Shown here: positions 25,844-33,494 of the stretch, piece by piece
How the letters are laid out: each line of letters opens with the position of its first letter
How positions within the stretch are numbered: the first letter of the stretch is position 1
Assembly: GCA_964228885.1 (NCBI GenBank)
Contig: CAXRCG010000081.1
Span: 1-64,000, forward strand
Reading direction: 5' to 3'
DNA length: 64,000 nt
From: UBA4582 sp964228885
GTDB lineage: Bacteria > Pseudomonadota > Gammaproteobacteria > Pseudomonadales > Azotimanducaceae
Program-made: the position numbers and the translations under genes
The notes under the pieces: generated by a model
What the model saw: only the letters and a program-made list of their open reading frames with translations
What the model was told of the DNA's origin: nothing
Database searches by the model: none

Positions 25844-26368
25844 TTGTCGACTCAGCAGATCAAAATAAAACCCATTCCCCTGACTTCAGCATCCTTTGCA
25901 CCCTACGGCGATGTCATCGAACCAGAGGCTGCCAGAGAAACTCGCACGATTAACGATGGGCATACGCTACGATTTCACGACCTCGCGACACTCTCATTGT
26001 TCGCAGACGGCGGCATACCTCTACTTAATATCTTTCGTTCAACGCCCCTGAAGTTACCATTAAAGTTGTCGATCATGGAGCGACATCCGCTATCGAGTCA
26101 GGCATTTATTCCACTATCGGACAATCCTTACCTGGTTATCGTCGCGCCCCCCGGCGAGCTCGACGAGTCCATGATTCAGGTATTTAAAGCTTCCGCGAAA
26201 CAGGGCGTTAATTATCATCCAGGTACGTGGCATCACTACAGTCTTGCACTTGACGGTGTGTCAGACTTTTTAGTGGTGGACCGAGAGTCGCCTCAAGCGA
26301 CGCCCGATATTGAAGAGGGTAACTGCGATGAAGTCATATTAAGCCAAACGCTCGAGATTCTAATTTAG
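25844..26368 (+). CDS. allA: Ureidoglycolate lyase
   Basis: A 174-residue cupin-like enzyme that splits ureidoglycolate into glyoxylate and urea, the last step of purine ring degradation. Family signatures are TSASFAPYGDVIEP, MERHPLSSQAFIPLSD and GVNYHPGTWHHYSLAL, the last carrying the metal/substrate His residues. Start is TTG 25844 with AAAAGGA about 12 bases before; no ATG fits. It is followed 2 bp later by the allantoicase gene, whose product makes its substrate. Identification is firm on motifs and context. Confidence 0.93.
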   Translation: MSTQQIKIKPIPLTSASFAPYGDVIEPEAARETRTINDGHTLRFHDLATLSLFADGGIPLLNIFRSTPLKLPLKLSIMERHPLSSQAFIPLSDNPYLVIVAPPGELDESMIQVFKASAKQGVNYHPGTWHHYSLALDGVSDFLVVDRESPQATPDIEEGNCDEVILSQTLEILI

Positions 26369-26370
26369 CT

Positions 26371-27444
26371 ATGGCTAGGCTATCCGCTTTTCTGAAGTCC
26401 TACTCTGACTCGTCATTTACTAATCCGCATCAAGTCGCTCTACCGGACGACCCTCAAGACTGCACTGGCGACTTCACCCACATGGGGGCCAAGTATTGGG
26501 GTTTCGAGTCAAAAAGACATGTGGCGACAAGCATTAATCGCAACGGCGACGGCTTTACGTTCAATGCGGAAGGACATCATTGGTTCGACCTAGGACTCAC
26601 CTCGAGGTCCAGAGTCGATCGGCTCACAGTAAGTACTCAATGGTTTACTGGAAATCAGGTGCCCATCATCTCGGCACTGCTCACAGATAAGCAAACGGGG
26701 AACACCACTTTAGCCCTCGAGAAACAAACACTGGCTCCGGATGCAAATCACACGTTCGACATTGACCCTGTTTGGGCAACGGACTGCAAAATCCTTTGCT
26801 TCCACGAGGGCGGCATATCCCGTGTAAACCTTTTTGGTGAGGAAGGTGAAGCACGCTACCAACAAGAAAATATTTTGGTGAACGCCGAAATCTCTCACAT
26901 TTCAAACGAGCACTACGGACGACCCGCCGACGCTGTAATTGGACTGCGCAAACAGGACCATATGTTTGGCTGGGAGTCAGCGCGTACCGGTTTCGGAGAA
27001 CACGCCCTGTTCAAACTAGCAGAAGAGACAAGCGTAGAAAGTATCATAGTGGATACCTATCTACATCGATTAAACCCGCCCCTTAGCTGTCACGTTTTTG
27101 GTGCCAAGTTTCCAGCGCAGGCACTGAGTCAAATTGAAAACCTGGCTTCATCGGAGTTACCTGGCTGGAAAATTATCCTGCCAAATGCCACAGAGATTAT
27201 TCCAACAGATTTTCGAGCATACATGGGTGATCAAAGATATCTGGCATCTGGGTTTACCGAGTTCGAGATTAAGCTCCACTTACCTAATAATCAATTGTGG
27301 AAACCCCTTGTGAGCTTTGGTCAATTGCACCCTGACACATGGCACGAGTTTACCGAAATAGAGGAGACCGGCGCAGTGAACGCGATTTACTACATGCACT
27401 ACCCGCATGGTGGCATACACGGACTGAAGGTCTTCGGTGCATGA
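26371..27444 (+). CDS. alc: Allantoicase (divergent)
   Basis: A 357-residue protein made of two repeats of the jelly-roll-like allantoicase fold, about 15-175 and 185-355. Allantoicase converts allantoate to ureidoglycolate and urea. The repeat marker usually reading GDGWETxRR is here YWGFESKRH (first repeat) and MFGWESARTGFGEHALFKL (second), and each repeat ends in a small strand (GGISRVNLFGE, GGIHGLKVFGA). The key residues are less conserved than in yeast or Pseudomonas enzymes. It starts 2 bp after allA, and PuuE and the rest of the pathway are in the same window, which supports the call. Confidence 0.82.
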   Translation: MARLSAFLKSYSDSSFTNPHQVALPDDPQDCTGDFTHMGAKYWGFESKRHVATSINRNGDGFTFNAEGHHWFDLGLTSRSRVDRLTVSTQWFTGNQVPIISALLTDKQTGNTTLALEKQTLAPDANHTFDIDPVWATDCKILCFHEGGISRVNLFGEEGEARYQQENILVNAEISHISNEHYGRPADAVIGLRKQDHMFGWESARTGFGEHALFKLAEETSVESIIVDTYLHRLNPPLSCHVFGAKFPAQALSQIENLASSELPGWKIILPNATEIIPTDFRAYMGDQRYLASGFTEFEIKLHLPNNQLWKPLVSFGQLHPDTWHEFTEIEETGAVNAIYYMHYPHGGIHGLKVFGA

Positions 27445-27499
27445 CATCATGTAAAACTATGTGTAAGCGTGACGAAAACCAAGAAAACAGGAGATTGAT

Positions 27500-28660
27500 G
27501 TGAACAAAGATCAATTGATGCGAGCTAGGAACAGTATTCTCGGCGCACTGGTCGCAGACTCAGCGACCATGGGTTTCCACTGGCTCTACAGCCAACGCCG
27601 CATCGCCGAACTGGCACCGGAACAACCAGAATTTAAGACACCTAACGAGGACGATTACACTGACGTTGGTTACTTCGCCCACGGCAACAAGCAGGTTGGG
27701 GAGTTTTCCCATTATGGCGAGCAATCTAACATCATGCTCGAGTCTCTTGTTGCAAACGGCAATCAGTATGAGAAACATCACTATCAGGAATCATTCAGAG
27801 ATCATTTTGGCTACGGTGGAGCGTTCTCTGGCTATATAGACAAGCCGACTCGCCTCACTCTAGACGCTATCTACAGGACAGAAAGTGACGCGCTGAAACG
27901 TACTAATGAGATTTCATTCGCCGGAGAAGATCGAGAGAAGCAGGTACTCCTGACAAAAGTACTTTCTGCGTCAAAGCGATATCAGGGTCAGGAACTGACG
28001 ACCCATGTCGCAAAACTTGCTGAAACAGCATCCAACCCCGACGACGCTGCGAACTACGTTTCAGCTTTGGTTCGAGCACTCGCGGGCACAAGCGACTATC
28101 CCGGTGCTGATGACGAACAACTCCCTGCCATCAGCAAGCTTCCGGCGTTGGTTGCCTGTCATCTTGAGAACAACAACCTGATGGCGTTGAGCGAGTCTGC
28201 AACTCGGGTCACAAATAATGCCGAGCGGGCAGTAGATTACGGTCGGGTCGCAACAACGCTTTTATACAATGTATTGAAAGGCCAAACAATTGAAGCCAGC
28301 ATTGCAGCCGCCGTTAATGCAGGCAGTGAAAAGACCATGAAATTCCTAGGCGGCGTAATCGCTGAAAACGGTGATTTACTTGAGGTCACGAAAAAATATG
28401 GTCTCCATTGTGATCTTGGCAGTGGCACAGCAAGCATGCTATTTAATCTTAAACATGCAACTTCTTACGCTGGCTCAGTGAGGGCAAACATTTATGCTGG
28501 CGGAGATAACTGCGGCAGGGCAATTGTGTTAGGCGCTATGGCCGGTGCAACTTTTGGCGTCGGGGGAGAGCGCGGCATTCCGGAAAGCTGGATCTCAAAA
28601 ATGCATAATCACTCAAGAATAAATCAGCTTATCGAAAAACTGTTACCCGTTAACCGTTAG
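27500..28660 (+). CDS. ADP-ribosylglycohydrolase family protein (crystallin J1-like)
   Basis: A 386-residue all-helical protein of the DraG/ADP-ribosylglycohydrolase superfamily. The N-terminus ILGALVADSATMGFHWLY replaces the usual GAxxGDAxG, and GEFSHYGEQSNIMLESL sits where the metal-binding DDT motif is expected. The C-terminal motif is GGDNCGRAIVLGA rather than GGDxDTxAAI. This pattern matches the crystallin J1-like branch. The enzyme class cleaves N-ribosyl bonds of ADP-ribose adducts. Placement between allantoicase and adenine deaminase suggests a ribosyl substrate linked to nucleosides or NAD. GTG 27500 has AGGAG 7 bases upstream. Confidence 0.8.
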   Translation: MNKDQLMRARNSILGALVADSATMGFHWLYSQRRIAELAPEQPEFKTPNEDDYTDVGYFAHGNKQVGEFSHYGEQSNIMLESLVANGNQYEKHHYQESFRDHFGYGGAFSGYIDKPTRLTLDAIYRTESDALKRTNEISFAGEDREKQVLLTKVLSASKRYQGQELTTHVAKLAETASNPDDAANYVSALVRALAGTSDYPGADDEQLPAISKLPALVACHLENNNLMALSESATRVTNNAERAVDYGRVATTLLYNVLKGQTIEASIAAAVNAGSEKTMKFLGGVIAENGDLLEVTKKYGLHCDLGSGTASMLFNLKHATSYAGSVRANIYAGGDNCGRAIVLGAMAGATFGVGGERGIPESWISKMHNHSRINQLIEKLLPVNR

Positions 28661-29654
28661 CGAGCATGGCAGTAAACCGGTTTTTGTCTACAGTATCAAG
28701 AAAACTTGCCTCAAAGCTGTTTCGGCACAGGTCAATCGCCTGGCCCTGAGTCATACCCAGTGCTTGGGCGAGCGCTTCAAAATTATCACAAAGATACCCA
28801 CCAAAATAGGATGGATCATCGGAATTCACCGTCACGCAAACTCCCTGAGACAACAGATCTAAAATCGGATGTTGATTCATCGAATCATACACGCAGAGTC
28901 GAACATTCGACAAAGGACACACTGTCAATGGCATGCGAGACGCAGCCAATCTCGCAACGAGGATCTCATCATCAACACAACGCACGCCATGATCGATTCG
29001 CTGAACATCAAGCAACTCAATTGCATCACGAATATATTGCGCAGGGCCTTCTTCACCAGCGTGCGCAACCCGAAGAAAGCCAGCATCAGCCGCCATTTTG
29101 AACACACGCTTAAACTTCTCCGGCGGATGGCCTACCTCTGAGCTATCCAGTCCGACTGCCTTGATTCTATTTTTAAACGGTAGGGCCAACTGAAGCGTTT
29201 CAATAGCGTCCTCCTCCGACAGATGACGCAAAAAACACATAATAAGATGACCACTTTGCCCCCATTGCTCTTCGGCATCATCCATCGCGCGGCAAAATCC
29301 ATTTAGCACTGTTGCAAAAGAGACACCTCTATCTGTATGCGTTTGGGGATCAAACATCATTTCAGTGTGAACGATATTTTCGGCTTTACAGCGCAGCATG
29401 TACTGCCACATCAAGTCATAGAAGTCCTGCTCGTGAATCAGTACCCCTGCACCCAGATAATAAAGGTCAAGAAAACTTTGCAAGTCATCAAAGTGATACG
29501 CCGCTTCGATATCTGCCAGCGTAGCATAAGGCAATGTAATTCCGTTTTTTTCTGCTAACGAGAGCATTAGTTCGGGTTCCAACGAACCCTCAATATGCAA
29601 ATGTAATTCTGCTTTAGGTAATGCTTTGATAAATTCAGCATTTGCTATTGTCAT
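28650..29654 (-). CDS. Adenine deaminase (adenosine-deaminase superfamily)
   Basis: A 334-residue zinc amidohydrolase. Metal ligands are His18 and His20 (AELHLHIEG), His198 (HAGEE, with catalytic Glu201), His222 (IDHGV) and Asp279 (NSDD). The segments VGLDSSEVGHPP and PLSNVRLCVYDSMNQHPI match the bacterial adenine deaminases of the PA0148 type rather than true adenosine deaminases. It converts adenine to hypoxanthine, feeding xanthine dehydrogenase. It is the last gene of the minus-strand cassette exported deaminase - TonB receptor - NUP - this gene, starting 44 bp after NUP. Its end overlaps the plus-strand ADP-ribosylglycohydrolase-like gene by 11 bp. Confidence 0.9.
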   Translation of the reverse strand: MTIANAEFIKALPKAELHLHIEGSLEPELMLSLAEKNGITLPYATLADIEAAYHFDDLQSFLDLYYLGAGVLIHEQDFYDLMWQYMLRCKAENIVHTEMMFDPQTHTDRGVSFATVLNGFCRAMDDAEEQWGQSGHLIMCFLRHLSEEDAIETLQLALPFKNRIKAVGLDSSEVGHPPEKFKRVFKMAADAGFLRVAHAGEEGPAQYIRDAIELLDVQRIDHGVRCVDDEILVARLAASRMPLTVCPLSNVRLCVYDSMNQHPILDLLSQGVCVTVNSDDPSYFGGYLCDNFEALAQALGMTQGQAIDLCRNSFEASFLDTVDKNRFTAMLANG

Positions 29655-29698
29655 AAAAACCTCTGATCTGCTCGAGCCCGCATCGTAAATCTAGCGGT

Positions 29699-30835
29699 TT
29701 ATTGAGCGGAAATCTCCGATACTGATTCGGCTTGTGGAATATTGTCTCGATAGTGAGACCAGTTACCTAACAGCTCGTCTACAACCTTGGAGCCGACAAC
29801 ATAAGCCGATTCAATTGCCATTTTCAGTCCGCCGTAGCCCTTATTCTCGTTGAGAAGGTTTTCGGCTGCAGTCAAACCAGGGGGCTGCATCGTGTAGTTG
29901 CTGGCTGTTCGCAAGACCATCATCCTGTTTTTGTCAGCCCTGCCAATCTTGTCCAACCAAGAAAGAGACAGATATGAGCCTGTATCTTCCATACCAGATG
30001 AAACAAAATTACCTTTTCCTTCGGTCCAGTAGTCAGTCCACTTGTTAGCCCAGTCGTTCAAAATAGCGCCGTGCCAGAAGGTGTAGGCAGACATATTGGC
30101 ACCCTTAAGGACAAACGGGGGTCTGCGCGCCATTTCATGCTCGGTATATTTTTCGCGAACCTCTACCAGCGACTCATCGTCCCCCAGGTCCATATCCTTC
30201 GTTAGCTGATAAGCCCAATTCGTCAGACCAGTATTTAGCTGATACATCTCACCTGTGGGCGCTGGTTTATCTGGATCAAAGGGCATTTTTGTATAACGCG
30301 CAAAATACCCAAACTCCCAATCGTCAGGAATTTCTCTGGCATCAATTTCATGGGACAGATCTCCATCAATCTGATACTCAGACCAAGAGGCTGATCCTAC
30401 AGATGCATCTTCGGGATCAAACCCCGCAATACCAGCAACCAGCCAATAGCTTTTGCTCAAATCAAATCTTGGATCCATACCCAGCGCCATAATCGCAGCA
30501 GCAGAGCGCGCTGTGCCGATACCGGTCACAATACCCAGTATGCCGCTCTCCGCATTGTAATAAAGGTCCTTGTAACCGTGGAAAGGAAATTTTTGGTTAA
30601 GGTTTCTGCGTTCTTTCCAAAGCTGAAACTCTCCTGCTTTATCACCGCTAAGTTCGCCAATCTCAAACATCGTAACAATGACAACCTTTACTGCAATCGG
30701 TGCTTCATTAACCTTCGTCAACTGAAGCTGGTTGCCGGTGTTATTTCGGTCTGCCTGATTAACAGGACCACTACAGGCCGACAAAATCAAAACGTTCGCG
30801 GCAAATATAAGTGCGAATAACGATTTAGCTTTCAC
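29699..30835 (-). CDS. NUP-family purine nucleoside 'permease' lipoprotein
   Basis: A 378-residue protein of the NUP family, named after the Candida nucleoside permease but built on a nucleoside-phosphorylase-like fold with no membrane helices. Family segments are VVIVTMFEIGE near the N-terminus, GILGIVTGIGTARSAAAIMALGMDPRFDL, YWLVAGIAGFDP and MEDTGSYLSLSWL (separate stretches). A lipobox LSAC at residues 18-21 predicts a lipoprotein, probably in the outer membrane facing the periplasm. It may bind or phosphorolyse nucleosides arriving through the adjacent TonB receptor. A terminator lies between the receptor and this gene. Confidence 0.85.
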   Translation of the reverse strand: MKAKSLFALIFAANVLILSACSGPVNQADRNNTGNQLQLTKVNEAPIAVKVVIVTMFEIGELSGDKAGEFQLWKERRNLNQKFPFHGYKDLYYNAESGILGIVTGIGTARSAAAIMALGMDPRFDLSKSYWLVAGIAGFDPEDASVGSASWSEYQIDGDLSHEIDAREIPDDWEFGYFARYTKMPFDPDKPAPTGEMYQLNTGLTNWAYQLTKDMDLGDDESLVEVREKYTEHEMARRPPFVLKGANMSAYTFWHGAILNDWANKWTDYWTEGKGNFVSSGMEDTGSYLSLSWLDKIGRADKNRMMVLRTASNYTMQPPGLTAAENLLNENKGYGGLKMAIESAYVVGSKVVDELLGNWSHYRDNIPQAESVSEISAQ

Positions 30836-30870
30836 GAATTAGTTTCCTTAAGTTTGACAAAATCTTATCA

Positions 30871-30910
30871 AAAAAAAAGGCAGTGCTTACCAGCAACTGC
30901 CTTTTTATTT
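30871..30910 (-). terminator. Intrinsic terminator after the TonB receptor
   Basis: GGCAGT(T)-loop-ACTGCC hairpin followed on the minus strand by eight Ts. It lies 18 bp beyond the receptor stop and 36 bp before the NUP start, so it partly separates the receptor from the NUP/adenine deaminase genes. Read-through would make the receptor the more abundant product. Confidence 0.85.
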
Positions 30911-30927
30911 TTAGCTCCGGAACGTTT

Positions 30928-33369
30928 CTAGAACCGGTATTCAGCCCTTGCCTGAAAATGACGAGGCAGTTCAGGAAGCACAATAGTACTACCGAACAGG
31001 TTCGGGAAATTAGCCCGGAAATAGCGCTCATCAGTCAGATTCTTACCATTCAAACTGAACAACCAATTCTCAGTTTCATAGACAACGCCGGCATTAACCA
31101 ATGTGTAGCCTGGTAATGTCACTGCCTGTGAAAAACCCGAAGACGTTGAATCAACATTCACGACACTCGCGTTAACTGCGACCCCATTGAAGAAGTCGTA
31201 AGTTGCGGTGACAGAAAAAATATTCTCTGGGATACCGGCTTTACGTGATGAATCCTCATTTGCCGCACCGACGAATCCGCCAGGCGCACCGCCGTATAGC
31301 AATCTTGGGTCAACACCAAGCAGATCTCCTGCTCCGAGGAAGCTGAAACGACCGCCATTTTCAAGAGTATTGAGATTAACAACTTCGATCTTCGAGTAAC
31401 CCGCTGTCAACAAGAGGTTTTCGTTAACAACCCAACGAAGTTCGAGCTCGACACCTTCAGTTCTATCTGTCGAGTTAGTCACAATTGCCTGCGCGTTAAA
31501 GTCTGTACGTTCTTGCTCATAATAAGAGAGGGCAAAATACAACGAGTTATCGATCAGACTACCTTTAACACCAACTTCCATGAGCTCAGAGCCGTCGAAT
31601 GCGCCTCCACTTTCGATGTTTGATGTCTGGATTTCTGCGCCCTGACCCGCAATCACAGTCGTCTGTTCAGATACGGTGACATAAGGTACGAGACCGATTT
31701 CCGAGTTATAGCTTAGACTCGCAGTCCAAGAAATGCCGTCCTGATCGTCAGAAGCGCTCAAGTTCGCGCAACTGCCATCAAGACAAAAGTTATTAGATGA
31801 AGAGAACAACAACTTATCCAGCGGCTGACTTGATTCCATATCAACTGTGTCCCAACGAACCCCGAAGAGTGCGCTAAAACCATTTTCGAAGCTGAAATCG
31901 ACAAGTGCGGCTAGACCGAAGTTCATGTAATCACCCACGTAATATTCGGTGTAATCATCATCTATACGTGTAGCAAGTAGTCGACGGTCAAGCGCGGTTG
32001 ATGGTCCAGTTAGATCACGACGGTCAAAGTACTCATTCGTGTAGTCATCTCCATGACTGAAGTCTGTGTACCTGAGAGAAGGTGAAAGCTGTACAGACGT
32101 CGTTAGGTTATCGCCTTCGAATATTCTGGAGAAAACCAGCTTGTCTTCAAACACGTAAGAATCATGGAACTGAGAGAAGCCATAGGCGTTTTCATTCAAG
32201 TTCTCATAAGACTCGTAAAACATCTGATTTTTAATCGTCCAGTCATCACCGTTGTATATGATATCAAAGTACAAAGTCGTGACATCGTTCTCAAGCAAAT
32301 CGTCAGCAGCGATCAGCGTCTGATTACCTTGCAGCTGAACGGTGCCACCGCCTGGCAACAGCGACATTTGGGGTGAAAGAGATCCTTCCACAGCGGCTAT
32401 GAAGCCATCCGAACCTGGCGTGCCAAATGCTGGTAGAAACAAAAACGGATTACCTTCATAAAAGCCGTCACCGTTTACATCATACTCTTGGTGGGAAATC
32501 GAGCCATCCCCATTCGTGTCTAATGGCGCTGGGCTACCCGTGATATAAGTGCCGTTATCAATCAGGTCCTGAGTCAGACGATTCCAACCGGCATTTTGAT
32601 TACCTTCATATTCGTGATACATACCACCGAACTGGAGTGTGAGTCTGTCACTGACGTCGGTTTCGAAGGAAACCTGAATCAGAGTCTGGTCTGTGCCGCC
32701 GTTATCATAGTAACTGCCGGAGTTTTCAACCTCACCGTACAAGTAGTAGCCATATTCCTGGCCGCCTATTTCGGTTGGTCCTCCAACCTCAGCGGAAAGT
32801 ACACTTTTGTTCCAACTACCTGTGGTGTATGTCAGTTTACCTTCATCATCAGCCATGAACTTGCCATCTTCGGCGCGGGCTGACTTGGGATTAAAGTTAA
32901 GGTAACCACCGATCTTTGCTGGACCATAAATAGGAGAGGCTGGCCCACGCACGATGTCGATTCGATCAGAAGCACCGATGGGCGTAGGATAGTTACCGGG
33001 GTTATCCAATCGGCGAACACCGCGGAAATAAGTCTCACCTGGTGTACCACGGACATCCAGTGAACCCGCTACGCCAAAGAAAGACTGGGTAAATGAACCG
33101 GGTGCGAGAGTCACGAGCTCGTCAATATCTGTGATGCTGAACCGCTCGATCTGCTCGGCGCTAATGGTTGATACAGAACGCGATGTTTCAAGGATCGATT
33201 TACCGAATCCAAAAACCGACTCAACGTTCTCTCCCGGAAGGCTGCCAAGGTCACCCTTAACAACAACCTCTTCCATCTCGGCCGCCACTGACGGCAGCGC
33301 ACTTAAGGCTAATGATGCAGCTACCACACCTGCGGCTAGCTTCTTCATTCTGCTAATTTTATTAATCAT
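30928..33369 (-). CDS. TonB-dependent receptor with EF-hand-like loop, 813 aa
   Basis: An outer-membrane importer. The signal peptide is KKLAAGVVAASLALSALPSVAA (9 to 30), then EEVVVKG as TonB-box region. The plug contains LVTLAPGSFTQSFFG, RGTPGETYFRGVRR and RIDIVRGPASPIYGPAKIGG. The barrel ends with HFQARAEYRF, whose terminal Phe is the usual barrel-assembly signal. Residues 284-295 form a perfect EF-hand calcium loop. It lies between an exported adenosine deaminase and a NUP lipoprotein, so a nucleoside or nucleic-acid-derived ligand is likely. GGGGAG lies about 13 bases before ATG 33369. Confidence 0.95.
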   Translation of the reverse strand: MINKISRMKKLAAGVVAASLALSALPSVAAEMEEVVVKGDLGSLPGENVESVFGFGKSILETSRSVSTISAEQIERFSITDIDELVTLAPGSFTQSFFGVAGSLDVRGTPGETYFRGVRRLDNPGNYPTPIGASDRIDIVRGPASPIYGPAKIGGYLNFNPKSARAEDGKFMADDEGKLTYTTGSWNKSVLSAEVGGPTEIGGQEYGYYLYGEVENSGSYYDNGGTDQTLIQVSFETDVSDRLTLQFGGMYHEYEGNQNAGWNRLTQDLIDNGTYITGSPAPLDTNGDGSISHQEYDVNGDGFYEGNPFLFLPAFGTPGSDGFIAAVEGSLSPQMSLLPGGGTVQLQGNQTLIAADDLLENDVTTLYFDIIYNGDDWTIKNQMFYESYENLNENAYGFSQFHDSYVFEDKLVFSRIFEGDNLTTSVQLSPSLRYTDFSHGDDYTNEYFDRRDLTGPSTALDRRLLATRIDDDYTEYYVGDYMNFGLAALVDFSFENGFSALFGVRWDTVDMESSQPLDKLLFSSSNNFCLDGSCANLSASDDQDGISWTASLSYNSEIGLVPYVTVSEQTTVIAGQGAEIQTSNIESGGAFDGSELMEVGVKGSLIDNSLYFALSYYEQERTDFNAQAIVTNSTDRTEGVELELRWVVNENLLLTAGYSKIEVVNLNTLENGGRFSFLGAGDLLGVDPRLLYGGAPGGFVGAANEDSSRKAGIPENIFSVTATYDFFNGVAVNASVVNVDSTSSGFSQAVTLPGYTLVNAGVVYETENWLFSLNGKNLTDERYFRANFPNLFGSTIVLPELPRHFQARAEYRF

Positions 33370-33451
33370 CGTATATTTTTACTCCCCAATTGAGTTTGTA
33401 ATCTGATCTTACGGTTGAAGATATAATCAAGGCATCTGGTATTAAATCTTG

Positions 33452-33476
33452 AACGTCGCAAATTACCCCCGACGTT
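33452..33476 (-). promoter_or_regulatory. 7-bp inverted repeat upstream of the TonB receptor
   Basis: AACGTCG and CGACGTT are separated by 11 bp, in the 125-bp gap between the exported deaminase stop and the receptor start. It could be a regulator site for the receptor gene or a weak terminator/attenuator hairpin; on the minus strand it is followed by an AT-rich stretch but not a pure T-run. Confidence 0.4.
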
Positions 33477-33494
33477 TAAGCGCCGCATTATGCC

